From Amorphophallus konjac (lineage: Eukaryota; Streptophyta; Magnoliopsida; Alismatales; Araceae): DNA of 64,000 nucleotides. Both the position numbers and the translations under genes were made by a program. Below are positions 53,783-64,000 of the stretch, one piece after another (the first letter of the stretch is position 1; each line of letters opens with the position of its first letter). Below the pieces are notes generated by a model. That model made no database searches and had not been told where the DNA came from. It worked only from the letters and a program-made list of their open reading frames with translations. The stretch lies in assembly GCA_022559845.1 (NCBI GenBank), contig CM040117.1:146448732-146512731 (forward strand). The letters run 5' to 3'.

Positions 53783-54098
53783 GCGGAGCTACGTCTCTGT
53801 GTGTTGGGCTTTATTGTGGGGAAAGTTTCCCTATGGTTGGTTATGTGTTGTCGGAGCTGCGTCTCCGTGTGGATTTAGTGTCGGGGGCGTGTTCCCCGAT
53901 TCTGTGTGTGGGTGTGTGCTGCGGTGGCAGCGTGTTGGGGATTTTCCCCGTGTGTGGATATTGCTACAGAAGCAGCGTGTGTGTGTGTGGTTGGGGTTCG
54001 TCCCCATGTTGCTACGAAAGTAGCTTGTAGTGAAGCCTCACCCGGTTGGGTGAGGGGTGGACGTAGGGAGCCCGTCGTGGTCCGAACCACCTAAAAAT
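53783..54098 (+). ncRNA. S3 leader: alternating hairpin array plus U5 motif
   Basis: Hairpins in order: CGGAG/CTCCG, GGGAA/TTCCC, CGGAG/CTCCG, CGGGG/CCCCG, GCTGC/GCAGC, GGGGA/TCCCC-type, GCTAC/GCAGC (GCTGC/GCAGC in the 3' LTR), GGGG-ttcgt-CCCC and GCTACgaaaGTAGC. Then the U5 motif has CTCACCC-ggtt-GGGTGAG and GGTGG...CCACC (54032-54098). The stems alternate between a G-rich and a GCTRC type. The layout mirrors S2 although the sequences are unrelated. Confidence 0.65.
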
Positions 54099-54429
54099 CA
54101 TTGTGTCTCATGTGAATGCCTGTGTGCTTTTCCTTTTCTTCTATCTCCCTTCACAAGTTAATTTAATAGATTTTTACTCACTACACCACTGCACACTGCT
54201 ACTTCTGTTATCCGTGTTAGGCATAATTTTATCTATCGGTTGCATTGTTATTACGAGTGAGATCGGAAAGATCGAGAGAACATGTTAAATCTCATGTGTG
54301 GTTAGGCCAATCTAGTAGTTTGTTTTAATTCCATTGTGTTAAGTTTAGAAAGTTTTTTAAAATCTGCCATCTAGGTCAAGGGGACAATTCAACCCCCCTT
54401 CTTGTCCGCCATCTAGTCTGGGCCAACAA

Positions 54430-54442
54430 TTGGTATGAGAGC
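54430..54442 (+). promoter_or_regulatory. S3 primer binding site
   Basis: TTGGTATGAGAGC, one base after the 5' LTR, with a single C to G change from the initiator tRNA-Met site. Confidence 0.85.
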
Positions 54443-54496
54443 CCAGTCTCTGATTTTATTCAGCGGACCTTGCGGTCTATGAGAAATGATCTTTTT

Positions 54497-56272
54497 ATGA
54501 TGGCTAATCTAAATTTTGTTCTTGTCTTTGATGGTTTTGATTATGTATCTTGGATTGGAAAATTCACTATTTGGATTTCTGGTACTGATCCTAAGCTTAT
54601 GAAATTAATTACTCATGGTCCTCATGTTTTACAAAAAAATGAGTCAAGATGGACTGATGAACATAGGAAGATGAATTCTGATAATCTTTTTGTTTTGAGT
54701 GCTCTTAAAGTTGCAATTGACTGTAACAAATTTTCGTTTGTTCTTGATTGTAGCTCGACCAAAGAAATCATGGATCAATTGATCATGGTTCATGAAGGAG
54801 GGCTAGAGGATGCTTGCATGATGGCTAATAGCAAGGATGATCATTCAAGCTTAGAGTCCAAGGAGGTAAGCTCTGACTCTGAACTTTATGAAATCTCATT
54901 TGAAGAATTAGTGGAAGCATATGATGAATTATCGAGTAAGTACAAGAGATTGAAATCTGAAAATAAGAATTTGAAAAAGAAAATTGAAAGCTATCACGTT
55001 GATAATTCTGCATGTGAAAAATGCATTGAGCATGAAAAATCAATTGAATCTCACATGCTTGTTGAAGAAGAACTCAAAGAATCGATTGCAAATCTGAAAT
55101 CTGAAAACAAATCATTACAGGATAAAATTTCAGAATTTCAACAAATTGAGAAAGATAATGAGAATCTGAAAATGCTGAATTCTGCCATGTCTGAAAGATT
55201 ACTTTTGCTTGAAAAAGAGAAATGCATATCTACTGATGAGTCTGAAAAACTGAAGGAATTAAGAAAAGAAATTGAAAGCTTTAGAAATTTGAATGATAAA
55301 TTTGAATCCAATGAAGTCATGGGTAAAATGGTTAATGATAATGTGAGTTTTCAAATGAAAGAACATGAACACACTTCCATGAGCAAACAATCATTTGACA
55401 AACTCCAAGATGAAAACACTGCATTGTTAATTCAAATTTCATTACTTGAAGGAGAATTGAAAAGTCTCAAAAAAATTGAAAAAGGAAAATGTGTGTTTGA
55501 TGATGATTGTGACAAACTGCATATCCTTGAACAGAAAATTGAAAGTCACAAAAGTGTAAATCTCTTGTTGAATGAAAAAGTCACTTCCTGTGAAAAAGAG
55601 ATTAATGATCTTGAAATGCATATTATGTCATTGCAAAATGAAATCAAAATTTTGAATGAATCATTGTCTTTGCATGATAAAGGAGATCAAAATCAGAAAA
55701 ATGTTGATCATCACTCTTGTGTGCATGAAAAACTTCAAACTGTCAAATATGATCATGCATCAAAGAAAAGAAGAAATATTTCATGTTATTATTGTGGACA
55801 ATATGGCCATGACATGTATGACTGCTTTCTAATGAAATCTGATGATGAACAAGCATTGCAGTCACAAATGAAAATTGTTAATGAGTTTAAAGATCATGTG
55901 AAACCCACTAGGAAAACATTCAACTCTCATTGCTATTACTGTGGATTACATGGTCATGTCTTTGAACATTGCTTCATAAAGAAAAATGATGATGAATGGT
56001 CTCTCAAAAAGAATTTTTCATGTTACTACTGTGGTGAACATGGACACAAGATGAATAATTGCTTTGCAATGAAGAATGATGAAAAATGGTTCATGAAAAG
56101 AAAGTTTTCTTATTGCTATTATTATGGTGAAAGTGGACATTCAATGGATGATTGTTCCACTATGAGAAATGATGATGATTGGTTTGCTAAGAAAAATAGG
56201 AACTCATCTGTTCGTGTAAGAACTAACCCATCGGGACCCAAGATGGCTTGGGTACTCAAAACTCAAAAATGA
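54497..56272 (+). CDS. gag: S3 intact gag-like ORF with four zinc knuckles
   Basis: An uninterrupted ORF; ATG 54497 (592 codons) is preferred over ATG 54470 because the homologous sequence begins MANLNFVLVFDGFDY. Order: shortened UBN2-type N-terminus (YVSWIGKFTIWI, GPHVL, DCSSTKEIMDQL), acidic linker, a weak DDWEDAY equivalent, then about 300 residues of coiled coil rich in Lys, Glu and Asn. Four zinc knuckles start near 55784, 55931, 56021 and 56114; the last has CYYY for CYYC. It ends GPKMAWV. The LLGVK...EGLGYNP motif of S1, S2 and S4 is not seen. Likely a cytoplasmic RNA-binding, self-associating protein. The absence of stops in an element with a mutated PBS is notable. Confidence 0.82.
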   Translation: MMANLNFVLVFDGFDYVSWIGKFTIWISGTDPKLMKLITHGPHVLQKNESRWTDEHRKMNSDNLFVLSALKVAIDCNKFSFVLDCSSTKEIMDQLIMVHEGGLEDACMMANSKDDHSSLESKEVSSDSELYEISFEELVEAYDELSSKYKRLKSENKNLKKKIESYHVDNSACEKCIEHEKSIESHMLVEEELKESIANLKSENKSLQDKISEFQQIEKDNENLKMLNSAMSERLLLLEKEKCISTDESEKLKELRKEIESFRNLNDKFESNEVMGKMVNDNVSFQMKEHEHTSMSKQSFDKLQDENTALLIQISLLEGELKSLKKIEKGKCVFDDDCDKLHILEQKIESHKSVNLLLNEKVTSCEKEINDLEMHIMSLQNEIKILNESLSLHDKGDQNQKNVDHHSCVHEKLQTVKYDHASKKRRNISCYYCGQYGHDMYDCFLMKSDDEQALQSQMKIVNEFKDHVKPTRKTFNSHCYYCGLHGHVFEHCFIKKNDDEWSLKKNFSCYYCGEHGHKMNNCFAMKNDEKWFMKRKFSYCYYYGESGHSMDDCSTMRNDDDWFAKKNRNSSVRVRTNPSGPKMAWVLKTQK

Positions 56273-56290
56273 GAATCTGTCTAGCAGGGG

Positions 56291-56338
56291 TGCCTTGAGA
56301 ATGAAGAAACCAATGATAAATAAAGATCCTTCAAGGCA
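56291..56338 (+). ncRNA. S3 post-gag hairpin
   Basis: TGCCTTGA pairs with TCAAGGCA (8 bp). Compared with S1 and S2 the innermost G-C has become A-T, keeping pairing. CAGGTAA follows at 56358-56364, as in the others. Confidence 0.58.
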
Positions 56339-56787
56339 AGGAAAAGATGAGCATATCAGGTAATGAATTTAGTATACTGTTTCCTATTGGACTACTTAAC
56401 CTTGGTAAGAGCTTGAATCTTGAGAAAAACTTGGTACCTCCATTTGAACAATTTTTGTTTCACATTTTATGAATAAATTCAGTTCTTGAGAGCCTCATCT
56501 TTGACATACATGACTTTTCTTTCGTATGCACCTCTTCCTTCGCTTCTTGCAAATAACTGTTTAGGTTTGAAAGGTTTGGTCTGTGGATAAAATCTTTCAC
56601 TCTTCTAATCACATCCTGCAAATAATGATTCACTTTTACAAATTCACTTTATATGCTTACTTGCATGATACATTACACATGTCATACACATCTTTGCATA
56701 CTGTTGAATAGGAATAAATTTTCAATCATCCTTTTAGGTTACATGCATACATTTGCATGTCATTGCATACTCGTGTGCTTGAATGTC

Positions 56788-56907
56788 ATGATTATTTGGT
56801 ATATCAAATGGCGATAGTGGAAGGTTGGATTATGTCCAACTGGAAGCTTTTCTCATGCGTGATGGTGGTCTTCGGACAAATGTACTCCACCAAGTACCGA
56901 TAATCAT
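56788..56907 (+). ncRNA. S3 copy of branched structured RNA (120 nt)
   Basis: The ends pair as ATGATTA/TAATCAT and TTGGTA/TACCGA, 13 pairs with one bulge. Inner helices are GTTGGA-ttatg-TCCAAC (56824-56840) and GTC-TTCG-GAC (56868-56877), the latter a stable UUCG loop. Nearly every helix differs in sequence from S1 and S2 yet sits at the same place, and the total length is within three bases. Confidence 0.68.
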
Positions 56908-58333
56908 TTGCTTGAAAACATTGAAAGATCCCTGGTTGAATGCATGTATATACTTTATACCCATCTTTTTGACTCCTTCTATGACTCATTACCTTGCTAA
57001 ATTAATTGCATTGATTTAGACATGTTGTTACATGACATATATTAAGGGGGAGATTTTTTATAACCGTGCATCCATTTAGGGGGAGACATTACTATGATGA
57101 AACTAATTCATATCCTACATTCAAAACAACCACCCACATAAATGCACCTTTTTGAGATAATGATTCAATTTAATAAGGATTAATATTTTCTACTCTACAC
57201 TTTAGAGGACTATTGATTCTATACATGGAAATCACATATCTCGTGATGAAAAAGCTGTTTACCCTACCAAAAAGTCGTATAAGTGGAACGTGGATCTGAG
57301 TAGCCGGGAATCCCCCCTGAAACAAATGAGGAAACTCACGTCGAAAGGAGAAACTAATCCACACTAAAATAAGTGTGATTTGCCACCGAGTAGTCGGGAA
57401 GTGTTTCTGAGACAAAGGATACAACTCGCGTCGAAAAGTGTCTCATCCACATCATAAAAAGTGACGAAACTGAGTAACTGGGAATTGCCCTTGAAACAAA
57501 GGGCATGACTCGTGTCAAAAGGTTAGTCACACCATTTATAGTACTTTAAAGAAAAAATTTGGGGTCATACGTAGCTACCAATAGTCGAGCATTATGTTGA
57601 AAGTGTATGAATGATAAGTACGTTGTAGTGTTCTTTAGAAAATCTGATTTTTCATATTGACTTGAACTTCATTGCTCAATCTTCACATTTGCACCTTGGG
57701 TTTGATTGTTTGAATGTTTCTTATGAATCGGTCGCTTATCATGGTTTATGCAGTACTTATTTATGTAAGCACGACCTTCTTAGTATTGTACATGCACATC
57801 ATGTTCTATAATCGATTGCATAATCCTTACACCCGTCTCGAAGAGACTTGCATGAGTCTATATCTTATTATGCATGCTTGAATGCTTGAATGCTTGATTT
57901 AGTTTGTTCATATCACATTTCATCTTGATGCATCTTTAGCTTATACTTGCAAATAACAGGTTAAATAACCCATTGTCAGCTGGTTTTTTGTTCTTGACAA
58001 TTGTGGAGAATAATGTGCTTTCAACAAAACTTGTGCATAGCTTGGTCATCTTGCATATAATTTTAAACAAAATTCAAAAATTGAGCATTTGCATATAATT
58101 TTTGTCATCTTACATGCTGCACATCAAATGTCATTTCTTGCTTGGTCTTCATGATTCACACACCTTCCTTTAATGGTCGGTCCTTGCTGGGTTCGTGTGC
58201 CATTGATATTTCATTCTCTTTCATTCATGCTGAAATCTCACATTTGTCATCTTAACCCCCATTTTTTGATAATGCCAAAGGGGGAGAGATATTTGAATTT
58301 GAATTTAAATAGTCACAATATATTGTCATCATC
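56908..58333 (+). other. S3 3' noncoding region
   Basis: No gene seen. Three GAGTARYYGGGAA-type hairpin repeats lie at 57295-57350, 57385-57440 and 57470-57524, the third with a perfect TGCCCTT-gaaac-AAGGGCA core. PPT-like tracts occur near 57044, 57077 and 58276 before the terminal one. Confidence 0.72.
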
Positions 58334-58347
58334 AAAAAGGGAGAGAT
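58334..58347 (+). promoter_or_regulatory. S3 polypurine tract
   Basis: AAAAAGGGAGAGAT abuts the 3' LTR, with one G to A change from the S2/S4 tract. ATCATCAAAA before it can pair with TTTTGATGAT about 45 bp inside the LTR. Confidence 0.88.
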
Positions 58348-61300
58348 TGTTGGGTTCTGTGCGCCCCCTTGTTTTCTCTGACAATGGTTTTGATGATTCT
58401 AATATATTGTGTGTTTTATGGTTAAATGGCGTCTGCACAATAAACAAGCTAACACTATAATATCTTGTTTTGCAGGTGGTTCATAAACAATGGTCCTTCA
58501 TGCACACATCCTTAATGTTGATGTTCACATTGGTGTCTTCATGGAAACATTATGTCGGTGTTCTTAATGAACTGACAAATGCGTGATATCTTGTTGCCCA
58601 TGGTTATACATGCTCTGAACTGCATTTATAATTCATGTTTATTCATGTTTATGAACTGATTGTGCCTCAGATGAATGTTTGTTTTGAGTTGCTCTGAAAT
58701 GCTTCATTTATTTCCAAAGTATGTACACTCCTTGATATTATACACTCTTTGATACAAAGTCTATACACTATGTTGCATATTGAAGGTAAAGTCTATACAT
58801 CGTCCAGAGTCTTGTTGCATTGTGTGCCAAAGTCTATACATTGCCAGCACATACGTTCAAAGTCTTTACATTTGAAGTCTGTACAGCCTCTGCATTACAC
58901 TAAGTCTATACATTATCTTTGGGCATCAAAGTCTATACATTGGTTCAAGCCTTCCAAGTCTGTACATTGCTTCAGGCTTTCCAAGTCTGTACATTGACTT
59001 TCAAGCTTTCCAAGTCTATACATTGGCCTTCAAGCCAAGTCTGTACATTGGCCTTCAAGCTTCCAAGTCTATACATTGGCCTTCAAGCTTCCAAGTCTGT
59101 ACATTGGCCTTCAAGTCAAGTCTGTACATTGGCCTTCAAGCTTCCAAGTCTGTACATTGGCCTTCAAGCCAAGTCTGTACATTGTACATTGGCCTTCAAA
59201 CTTCCAAGTCTGTACATTGGCCTTCAAGCCAAGTCTGTACATTGGCCTTCAAGCTTCCAAGTCTATACATTCAGTTTCATGCATACACAAAGTCTATACA
59301 TTCAGTTTCATACATACACAAAGTCTAAAAATTCAGATGCACATTCACTTAACCTTGATTCAGTCAAAAATGGTTCTGTTGCTCCTTATTCAGAATTGGA
59401 CTATTTTAGTCTAATTGATATGTGTGGGGTGTGAAAATGCTAGTTGCTTCGGACTAACTAAGCAACTCATGGCTGGTTTGAGCTAATCATGTGTGATGTT
59501 AGCTTATGGAGAAAATAGATTGAAAGGCTTTTCATCACTAATTTTCTACTTGTATTTCAACATTCTCCTCTGTAGGATGAGAGTTATATGGAGAGAAAGT
59601 TTGATGCTAATTTCCTCATATGAATTGAATTGTGTTTGACATGATGTTGAGTTTTCTGAAATGCAGGTTCATATTGATATCATTCAGTTGGAACAATGGT
59701 AAGCTTACATTTCCATTTGCATTCCTTTAAGTCAATGTTAAATCCTTGTGAACCATGCTTCAGTCATTATTCTAGATACTCTCTAATCTTGCTATTTATA
59801 TTGGTTGGATATTACATCTTCCATATTAGCCTCTTCATTTTACATTGATGAAAGAATGATGAGATTGAGCTTTTATAAAGTGCAGGCTTCATCATGCTCC
59901 TAAAATCATGAAAGACAAAGGTGAGAATTTATTTTTAATGTAATTCATGTTTGATTACATTGGGGTGCATGTTAGATCATTAGAACATCATTAGGAAACC
60001 TTTTGTTTATGTCACAAGGTCAATGGGTCGACCCCCCATGCTCAATGGGTCGTCCCCTGGGCAAAATAGGGAGCTTTCAACATTCTGGCTGCAAGTAGGT
60101 CGACCCCCCTTACAAAGTGGGTCGACCCCTATAACTGTTCTGCAGCAGACATGGTTCTGGAAATAGATGGGTCGACCCCCCCAGATTCGCAGCTCCGCGC
60201 GAGAAAATCGTGGGGCACCGTAGCCCAACCAAATGGACTCCAAATGGGATGAAATTTTACCCTAATACCCTTGGGTCATTAATGAACATATTAGGGTGGT
60301 TTTGCTAGGGTTTTACAAGGGTATTGTGGTCTTTTGCACAACTTATCCTCATGGTATCTATATGTTGCGAATTTGGAAGAAATAAAAGAGGAGCTCTAAT
60401 CTTTCTATCTGTTTTGCAGGAGAACGACGGGAAAAGAGTGGAGCTGAAGAAAAACGTGGATATCATCTACATCCAGGAGGAGTTTGCAATCGTGATAGAA
60501 GGAAGAAAGGAGCGGAACGAAAAGATGAACGCGTGGACATTCTCATCGTCGACATCCGGCTACCCTCCGGCTTGGGGATTAGAGAAGATCTTCTTAAACC
60601 TCCCTTTACTCATGGGGGTTCATTGTTTCATCTTGTTTGCATCTACTTGAGTCATCTATTCTTGATTAACAAGGGTTTCCATCCTTTAAGCTGAGCATAG
60701 ATAAATATTTTTTGGTGTTCATTGTATATCCTTTTATTTTATCAAACTCAGAATATCATACTGTGTGGGCGGAGCTGCGTCTCCATGTGTTGGGCTTTAT
60801 TGTGGGGAAAGTTTCCCTATGGTTGGTTATGTGTTGTCGGAGCTTCGTCTCCGTGTGGATTTAGTGTCCGGGGCGTGTTCCCATATTCTGTGTGTGGGTG
60901 TGTGCTGCGGTGGCAGCGTGTTGGGGATTTTCCCCGTGTGTGGATATTGCTGCAGAAGCAGCGCGTGTGTGTGTGGTTGGGGTTCGTCCCTGTGTTGCTA
61001 CGAAAGTAGCTTGTAGTGAAGCCTCACCCGATTGGGTGAGGGGTGGACGTAGGGAGCCCGTCGTGGTCCCGAACCACCTAAAAATCCTTGTGTCTCTTGT
61101 GAATGCATGTGTGCTTGTCCTTTTCTTCTATCTCCCTTCACATGTTAATTTAATAGATTTTTACTCACTACACCACTGCACACTGCTACTTCTGTTATCC
61201 ATATTAGGCATAATTTTATCTATCAGTTGCATTATTGTTACGAGTGAGATCGGAAAGATCGAGAGAACCTGTTAAATCTCATGTGTGGTTAGGCCAATCT

Positions 61301-61415
61301 AGTATTTTGTTTTAATTCCATTGTGTTAAGTTTAGAAAGTTTTTTAAAATCCGCCATCTAGGTCAAGGGGACAATTCAACCCCCCTTCTTGTCCGCCATC
61401 TAGTCTGGGCCAACA
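58348..61415 (+). repeat. S3 3' LTR
   Basis: 3068 bp and uninterrupted. It contains the 81 bp missing from the 5' copy and more units of the 28-bp U3 repeat (58925-59275 against 52085-52265). Otherwise it is very similar to the 5' LTR. Leader hairpins at about 60769-61085. Ends GGGCCAACA. Confidence 0.93.
58925..59275. repeat. Expanded 28-bp tandem repeat in S3 3' LTR
   Basis: About a dozen units with core AAGTCTGTACATTGGCCTTC, some short by several bases. The 5' LTR has roughly half as many. Repeat number must therefore have changed after insertion or during the last reverse transcription. Confidence 0.88.
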
Positions 61416-61620
61416 GAATACAAAATACACCCTAATACGTACAAAATATAAAATACAACCAAATACATACAAAATAAAAATACATATAAAAATACGTACT
61501 AAAGTGTCAAAGCTCCGGTGAAGACTCCAGACTATCCCCCAGCCACAAAGAGGTCGGTGTCGACCGAGTCGTGCTTCATGTCCGATACTGGCGGCTCGCT
61601 GAGTTGAGCCGTACTCTGGC

Positions 61621-62145
61621 TCAGGTGTCCTCACCAATTCTCCCTGGGCAGGAGAAACTCGACCCCGTCGAGTAAGGGTCAATATTGCTCTGGTATCGCT
61701 CGAGCAAGTCTGGATCTATCCTCTCAAGCTCTGCCCGGGTGATCCATGCATCATCGGACGCGGGCCGTCCTCTCCAACCCACCAAGTAGCGGTGATACGC
61801 ACCACTCCTAGTGGTAGTCACCTGCTCATCCAGTATAGACTCTATCCGCTCATGCTGCTGAGGTGACGGGGTTGGAAGTGGACTCTCAGGGAAGGGCTCA
61901 CTCACAAGGGGTGGAGAAGGCCCAAACAACTCACTAGTGATCACTATCGGGTCCCTATATGTGACTAAATTCGAGATGTTGAATCTGGAGCTGATACCAT
62001 AGTCGTCCAACAAGTCTACAACATATGCATTAGATCCAACTCGCCTCAAAACTCTAAAGGGGCCAGCACCACGAGCCTATAGTTTCTTCACGGCTCTAGA
62101 AGGAAACTGTTCCGGTCTAACCCAGATCATGACATAATCTCCCTC
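61621..62145 (-). pseudogene. pol: CV integrase C-terminus and chromodomain
   Basis: The segment 61621-62049 encodes GSNAYVVDL...FNISNLV (integrase C-terminal barrel) and then a chromodomain-like stretch ESILDEQV...YHRYLVGWRGRPASDDAWI near residues 70-110. Chromodomains direct such integrases to particular chromatin. Upstream, two in-frame TAG codons (about 62143 and 62078) separate this part from the integrase core. Both could come from CAG or GAG by one change. Confidence 0.85.
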
Positions 62146-63636
62146 CTAGAACACACGGGGGTGTCTATGAGCATCAGTCAACTCTTTATATCGTGCGTTG
62201 CTAGTCTCTATATGCCGACGAATACCATCATGCAAACCCCTAACATGCTCGGCAAATGACTCTGCAGACTGCGACACTCTAGCATGCATGGGTAAGGGAA
62301 CTAGATCAACTGGCTTCCTAGGTCTATATCCTGTGACAACCTCAAAAGGACGCATGCCTGTGGACCTATTGACTGAGTCATTATATGCAAACTCAGCAAG
62401 TGGCAAAATCAGATCCCAGTCCTTCTCGCGTTCCCTAACCAAACATCTCAAGAGGTTCCCCAAACTTCTATTGACTACCTCGGTCTGCCCGTCAGTCTGG
62501 GGATGGTAGGTTGTGGAGAATTTGAGCTGAGTGCCCAACAAATGCCAAAGGGTCTTCCAAAAGTAGCTAGTGAACCGCACATCTCGATCTGACACAATGG
62601 ACGTAGGAAGTCCGAATCGGCTCACTACACTAGAGAAGAATAAATGAGCAACCCTAGAGGCATCTGAAGTCTTAGAGCAAGGAATGAAGAGGGCCATCTT
62701 GGAAAATCTATCAACCACCACAAAAATAGAATCATGCTTGCGGGCGGTCCGTGGCAACCCCAAAACAAAATCCATGCTGATATCCTGCCACGGCCTATCA
62801 GGCATAGGAAGAGGGGTATAAGGACCTGAAACCTGCTTCCTCATCTTGGCCACAGTGTAAGTACGACACTGGGCCACAATGCGAGCAATGTCACGCTTCA
62901 AACTAGGCCAATAAAAATGATGCTCGACTACCTCGATGGTCTTATTCCGACCGAAGTGGCCGGCTAGACCTCCCGCATGCATCTCCCAAGTAAGGAAGTA
63001 ACGAACTGAAGTCCGAGGAACACACAAGTGACTCCCCCGAAAGAGATAACCATCCTGCAACACATAATCAGTGTGCTCTTGGGATGACCCTGCCTGAAGG
63101 GTGGTATAAATCGGACCGAAGTCTGGACAATCGACATATGCCTCCTTCATCCTATCCATCCCTACCACCTCTACACTCATGGTGGTCAAAAGATAAGGGC
63201 AACGGCTCAGAGCGTCGGCCACCTTGTTCTCCGCACTGGCCTTGTGCTTCAGCACAAAGGTATAATCCTGAAGGAACTCCACCCAGCTACTATGATGAGA
63301 ATTGAGCTTCTTCTGGGCATGCAGGTACTTGAGTGCCTCATGATCAGAAAATAGGACAAACTCCTGGTGCAACAAGTAATGTCTCCAATGCCGAAGGGCC
63401 TTCACAACTGCGTAAAACTCCTTATCAATAGTAGAATAACGCAGTTTAGCATCACTTAATTTCTCACTGAAATATGCAATGGGGTGGGTCTCCTGACTCA
63501 GAACACCGCCAATACCAACCCCGGAGGCATCGCAAGAGACCTCAAATACCTTCGTGAAATCGGGAAGTCTAAGAATAGGTGCCTGGGTCATACGCTCCCT
63601 GAGGAGCCCAAATGCGGCCGAGGCGGCTTTCGTCAC
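62146..63636 (-). pseudogene. pol: CV RNase H and integrase
   Basis: A 496-codon open segment. RNase H shows VSCDASGVGIGG, STIDKEFYAV, LFSDHEALK and KVADALSR, so its four acidic positions are present. The integrase zinc domain has HAGGLAGH but CRTYT in place of the usual C..C, so one Cys is lost. The catalytic core has ISMDFVLGLPRT, SIVSDRDVRF and HPQTDGQTEVVNR (D, D, E). It ends at a stop near HRHPRVF. The upstream RT lies in another frame. Likely inactive because of the stops and the lost cysteine. Confidence 0.9.
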
Positions 63637-64000
63637 TCAAACGTCCCCTTTCGGATGCAATCAGTGATAGGGACAGTGATGAAACTAAAGCCTCGAATAA
63701 AACGGCGATAGAAGATTGCCAGTCCATGAAAGCTGTGGACATCATGAAGAGTACGAGGTTCGGGCCACTCCACTATGGCCCTGACCTTCTCCGAGTCGGC
63801 GGAGACTCCCTCGCTAGACACAATGAACCCCAAGAATGTGACCTGACTAGTCATGAAAGCGCATTTTTTAGGGTTGGCATAAAGGCTCTCTCTTCTCAGA
63901 ATAATACAGACCTACCGTAGATGGTCTAAGTGGGCCTCCCGAGTGCGGCTATATATAAGGAAATCATCGAAATAGACGACTACAAAGACCCCAATCAAAG
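63637..64000 (-). pseudogene. pol: CV reverse transcriptase, C-terminal part (cut by window end)
   Basis: Minus-strand sequence from 64000 gives VVVYFDDFLIYS, the RT catalytic box with YFDD, then a stop near 63915. Next come [16 protein letters not shown], the [10 protein letters not shown] thumb region and a frame change near 63636 into RNase H. The finger and palm regions lie beyond the window. Confidence 0.88.

Larger units (their letters stand above)
51953..54428 (+). repeat. S3 5' LTR, second piece
   Basis: Continues the S3 LTR after S2. U3 repeats of a 28-bp unit with core AAGTCTGTACATTGGCCTTC (52075-52265), GGGTCGACCC palindromes (53013-53200), TATATATAT at 53369-53377, leader hairpins (53783-54098), and end GGGCCAACA. 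The 108-codon ORF at 53338-53664 recurs in the 3' LTR only because it is a copy. Confidence 0.9.
43949..61415 (+). mobile_element. S3: gag-only Sirevirus-type element with 3-kb LTRs
   Basis: The 5' LTR is in two pieces (43949-44313 and 51953-54428) because S2 lies inside it. The 3' LTR is 58348-61415. Both run TGTTGGGTTC...GGGCCAACA. The PBS (TTGGTATGAGAGC, one mismatch) is at 54430, the PPT (AAAAAGGGAGAGAT) just before 58348. The only ORF is a gag (54497-56272), and pol is absent. The five flanking bases (aaacc and gaata) do not match, so either a deletion or later mutation removed the duplication. A non-autonomous element whose gag is still open. Confidence 0.9.
30746..64000 (-). mobile_element. 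CV: chromovirus (Ty3/gypsy) split by S4 and S3; runs off the window
   Basis: The minus-strand pol lies at 61621-64000, and downstream of it the sequence is broken by S3 and S4. Without them, 61416-61620, 41851-43948 and 30746-30812 would be one stretch of about 2.3 kb. That is compatible with a 3' LTR that has a TATA-like box at about 43722-43733 (minus) and a CT-rich leader. A possible PPT (complement GGCTGGGGGATAG) lies near 61543-61556. The left boundary against TK is only approximate. S4's GACAC duplication shows 30812 and 41846 were once adjacent. Continuity across S3 is inferred from similar AT-rich composition, not from a target duplication. Confidence 0.65.

Noticed and set aside
58925..59275. 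Repeat array in S3 LTR as CRISPR or satellite gene
   Set aside because: Head-to-tail 28-bp tandem repeats without spacers, confined to U3 of both LTRs; the long ORFs through it are repeat translations.

Overview
This window is repeat-rich plant nuclear DNA. I find no host protein-coding gene, rRNA, tRNA or CRISPR array. Nearly all of it belongs to nested LTR retrotransposons plus one fold-back element. Several insertions carry the hallmarks of Ty1/copia Sirevirus-type elements: LTRs of 1.7-3 kb, PBS TTGGTATCAGAGC, repeated PPTs of the form AAAGGGGGAG, coiled-coil gag and GPKxxWVP/LQVCL gag-pol junction motifs. Others are Ty3/gypsy chromoviruses. An angiosperm is clear; the species cannot be told from the sequence.

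Layout, left to right (labels are mine). L1 (1-651) and L2 (about 720-2693) are gypsy-type LTR fragments on the minus strand. FB (2694-23866) is a terminal-inverted-repeat fold-back element with GA-rich left and CT-rich right arms. Inside FB lies S1 (4696-23559, minus), a Sirevirus-like element with gag and an env-like ORF but no pol. Inside S1's env-like ORF lies LD (8059-16274, plus), a LARD-type element with 2.6 kb LTRs and TSD AGACT. TK (24137 to about 30745, minus) is a decayed Tekay/Del-like gypsy element with a 3 kb 3' LTR and broken pol. From about 30746 to the right end runs CV, a minus-strand chromovirus. Its pol lies at 61621-64000 and its presumed 3' LTR has been split by two insertions. 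The first is S4 (30813-41845, plus, TSD GACAC), a full-length coding Sirevirus with a broken gag-pol. The second is S3 (43949-61415, plus), a gag-only element with 3 kb LTRs. S3's 5' LTR is in turn split by S2 (44314-51952, plus), another gag-only element that has lost almost all of its 5' LTR.

The most interesting content is the group S1, S2 and S3. All three lack pol at the same place. All encode a Gag whose capsid-like part is shortened and whose zinc-knuckle part is expanded (six, six and four knuckles), separated by a long coiled coil. Outside the coding region they share RNA structures that show compensatory base changes between families. These are a hairpin right after gag, a branched RNA of about 118 nt closed by a 12-13 bp stem, tandem arrays of small hairpins in the LTR leader, and a two-hairpin U5 motif that S4 also has. 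My inference is that these are non-autonomous Sirevirus derivatives that keep a nucleocapsid-like protein and elaborate cis-acting RNA while depending on pol from S4-like relatives.

Order of events from nesting: FB before S1 before LD, and CV before S4 and S3, with S3 before S2. S3's gag is an uninterrupted ORF of about 592-600 codons. The gags of S1, S2 and S4 and the pols of S4, TK and CV are damaged by stops or frameshifts.
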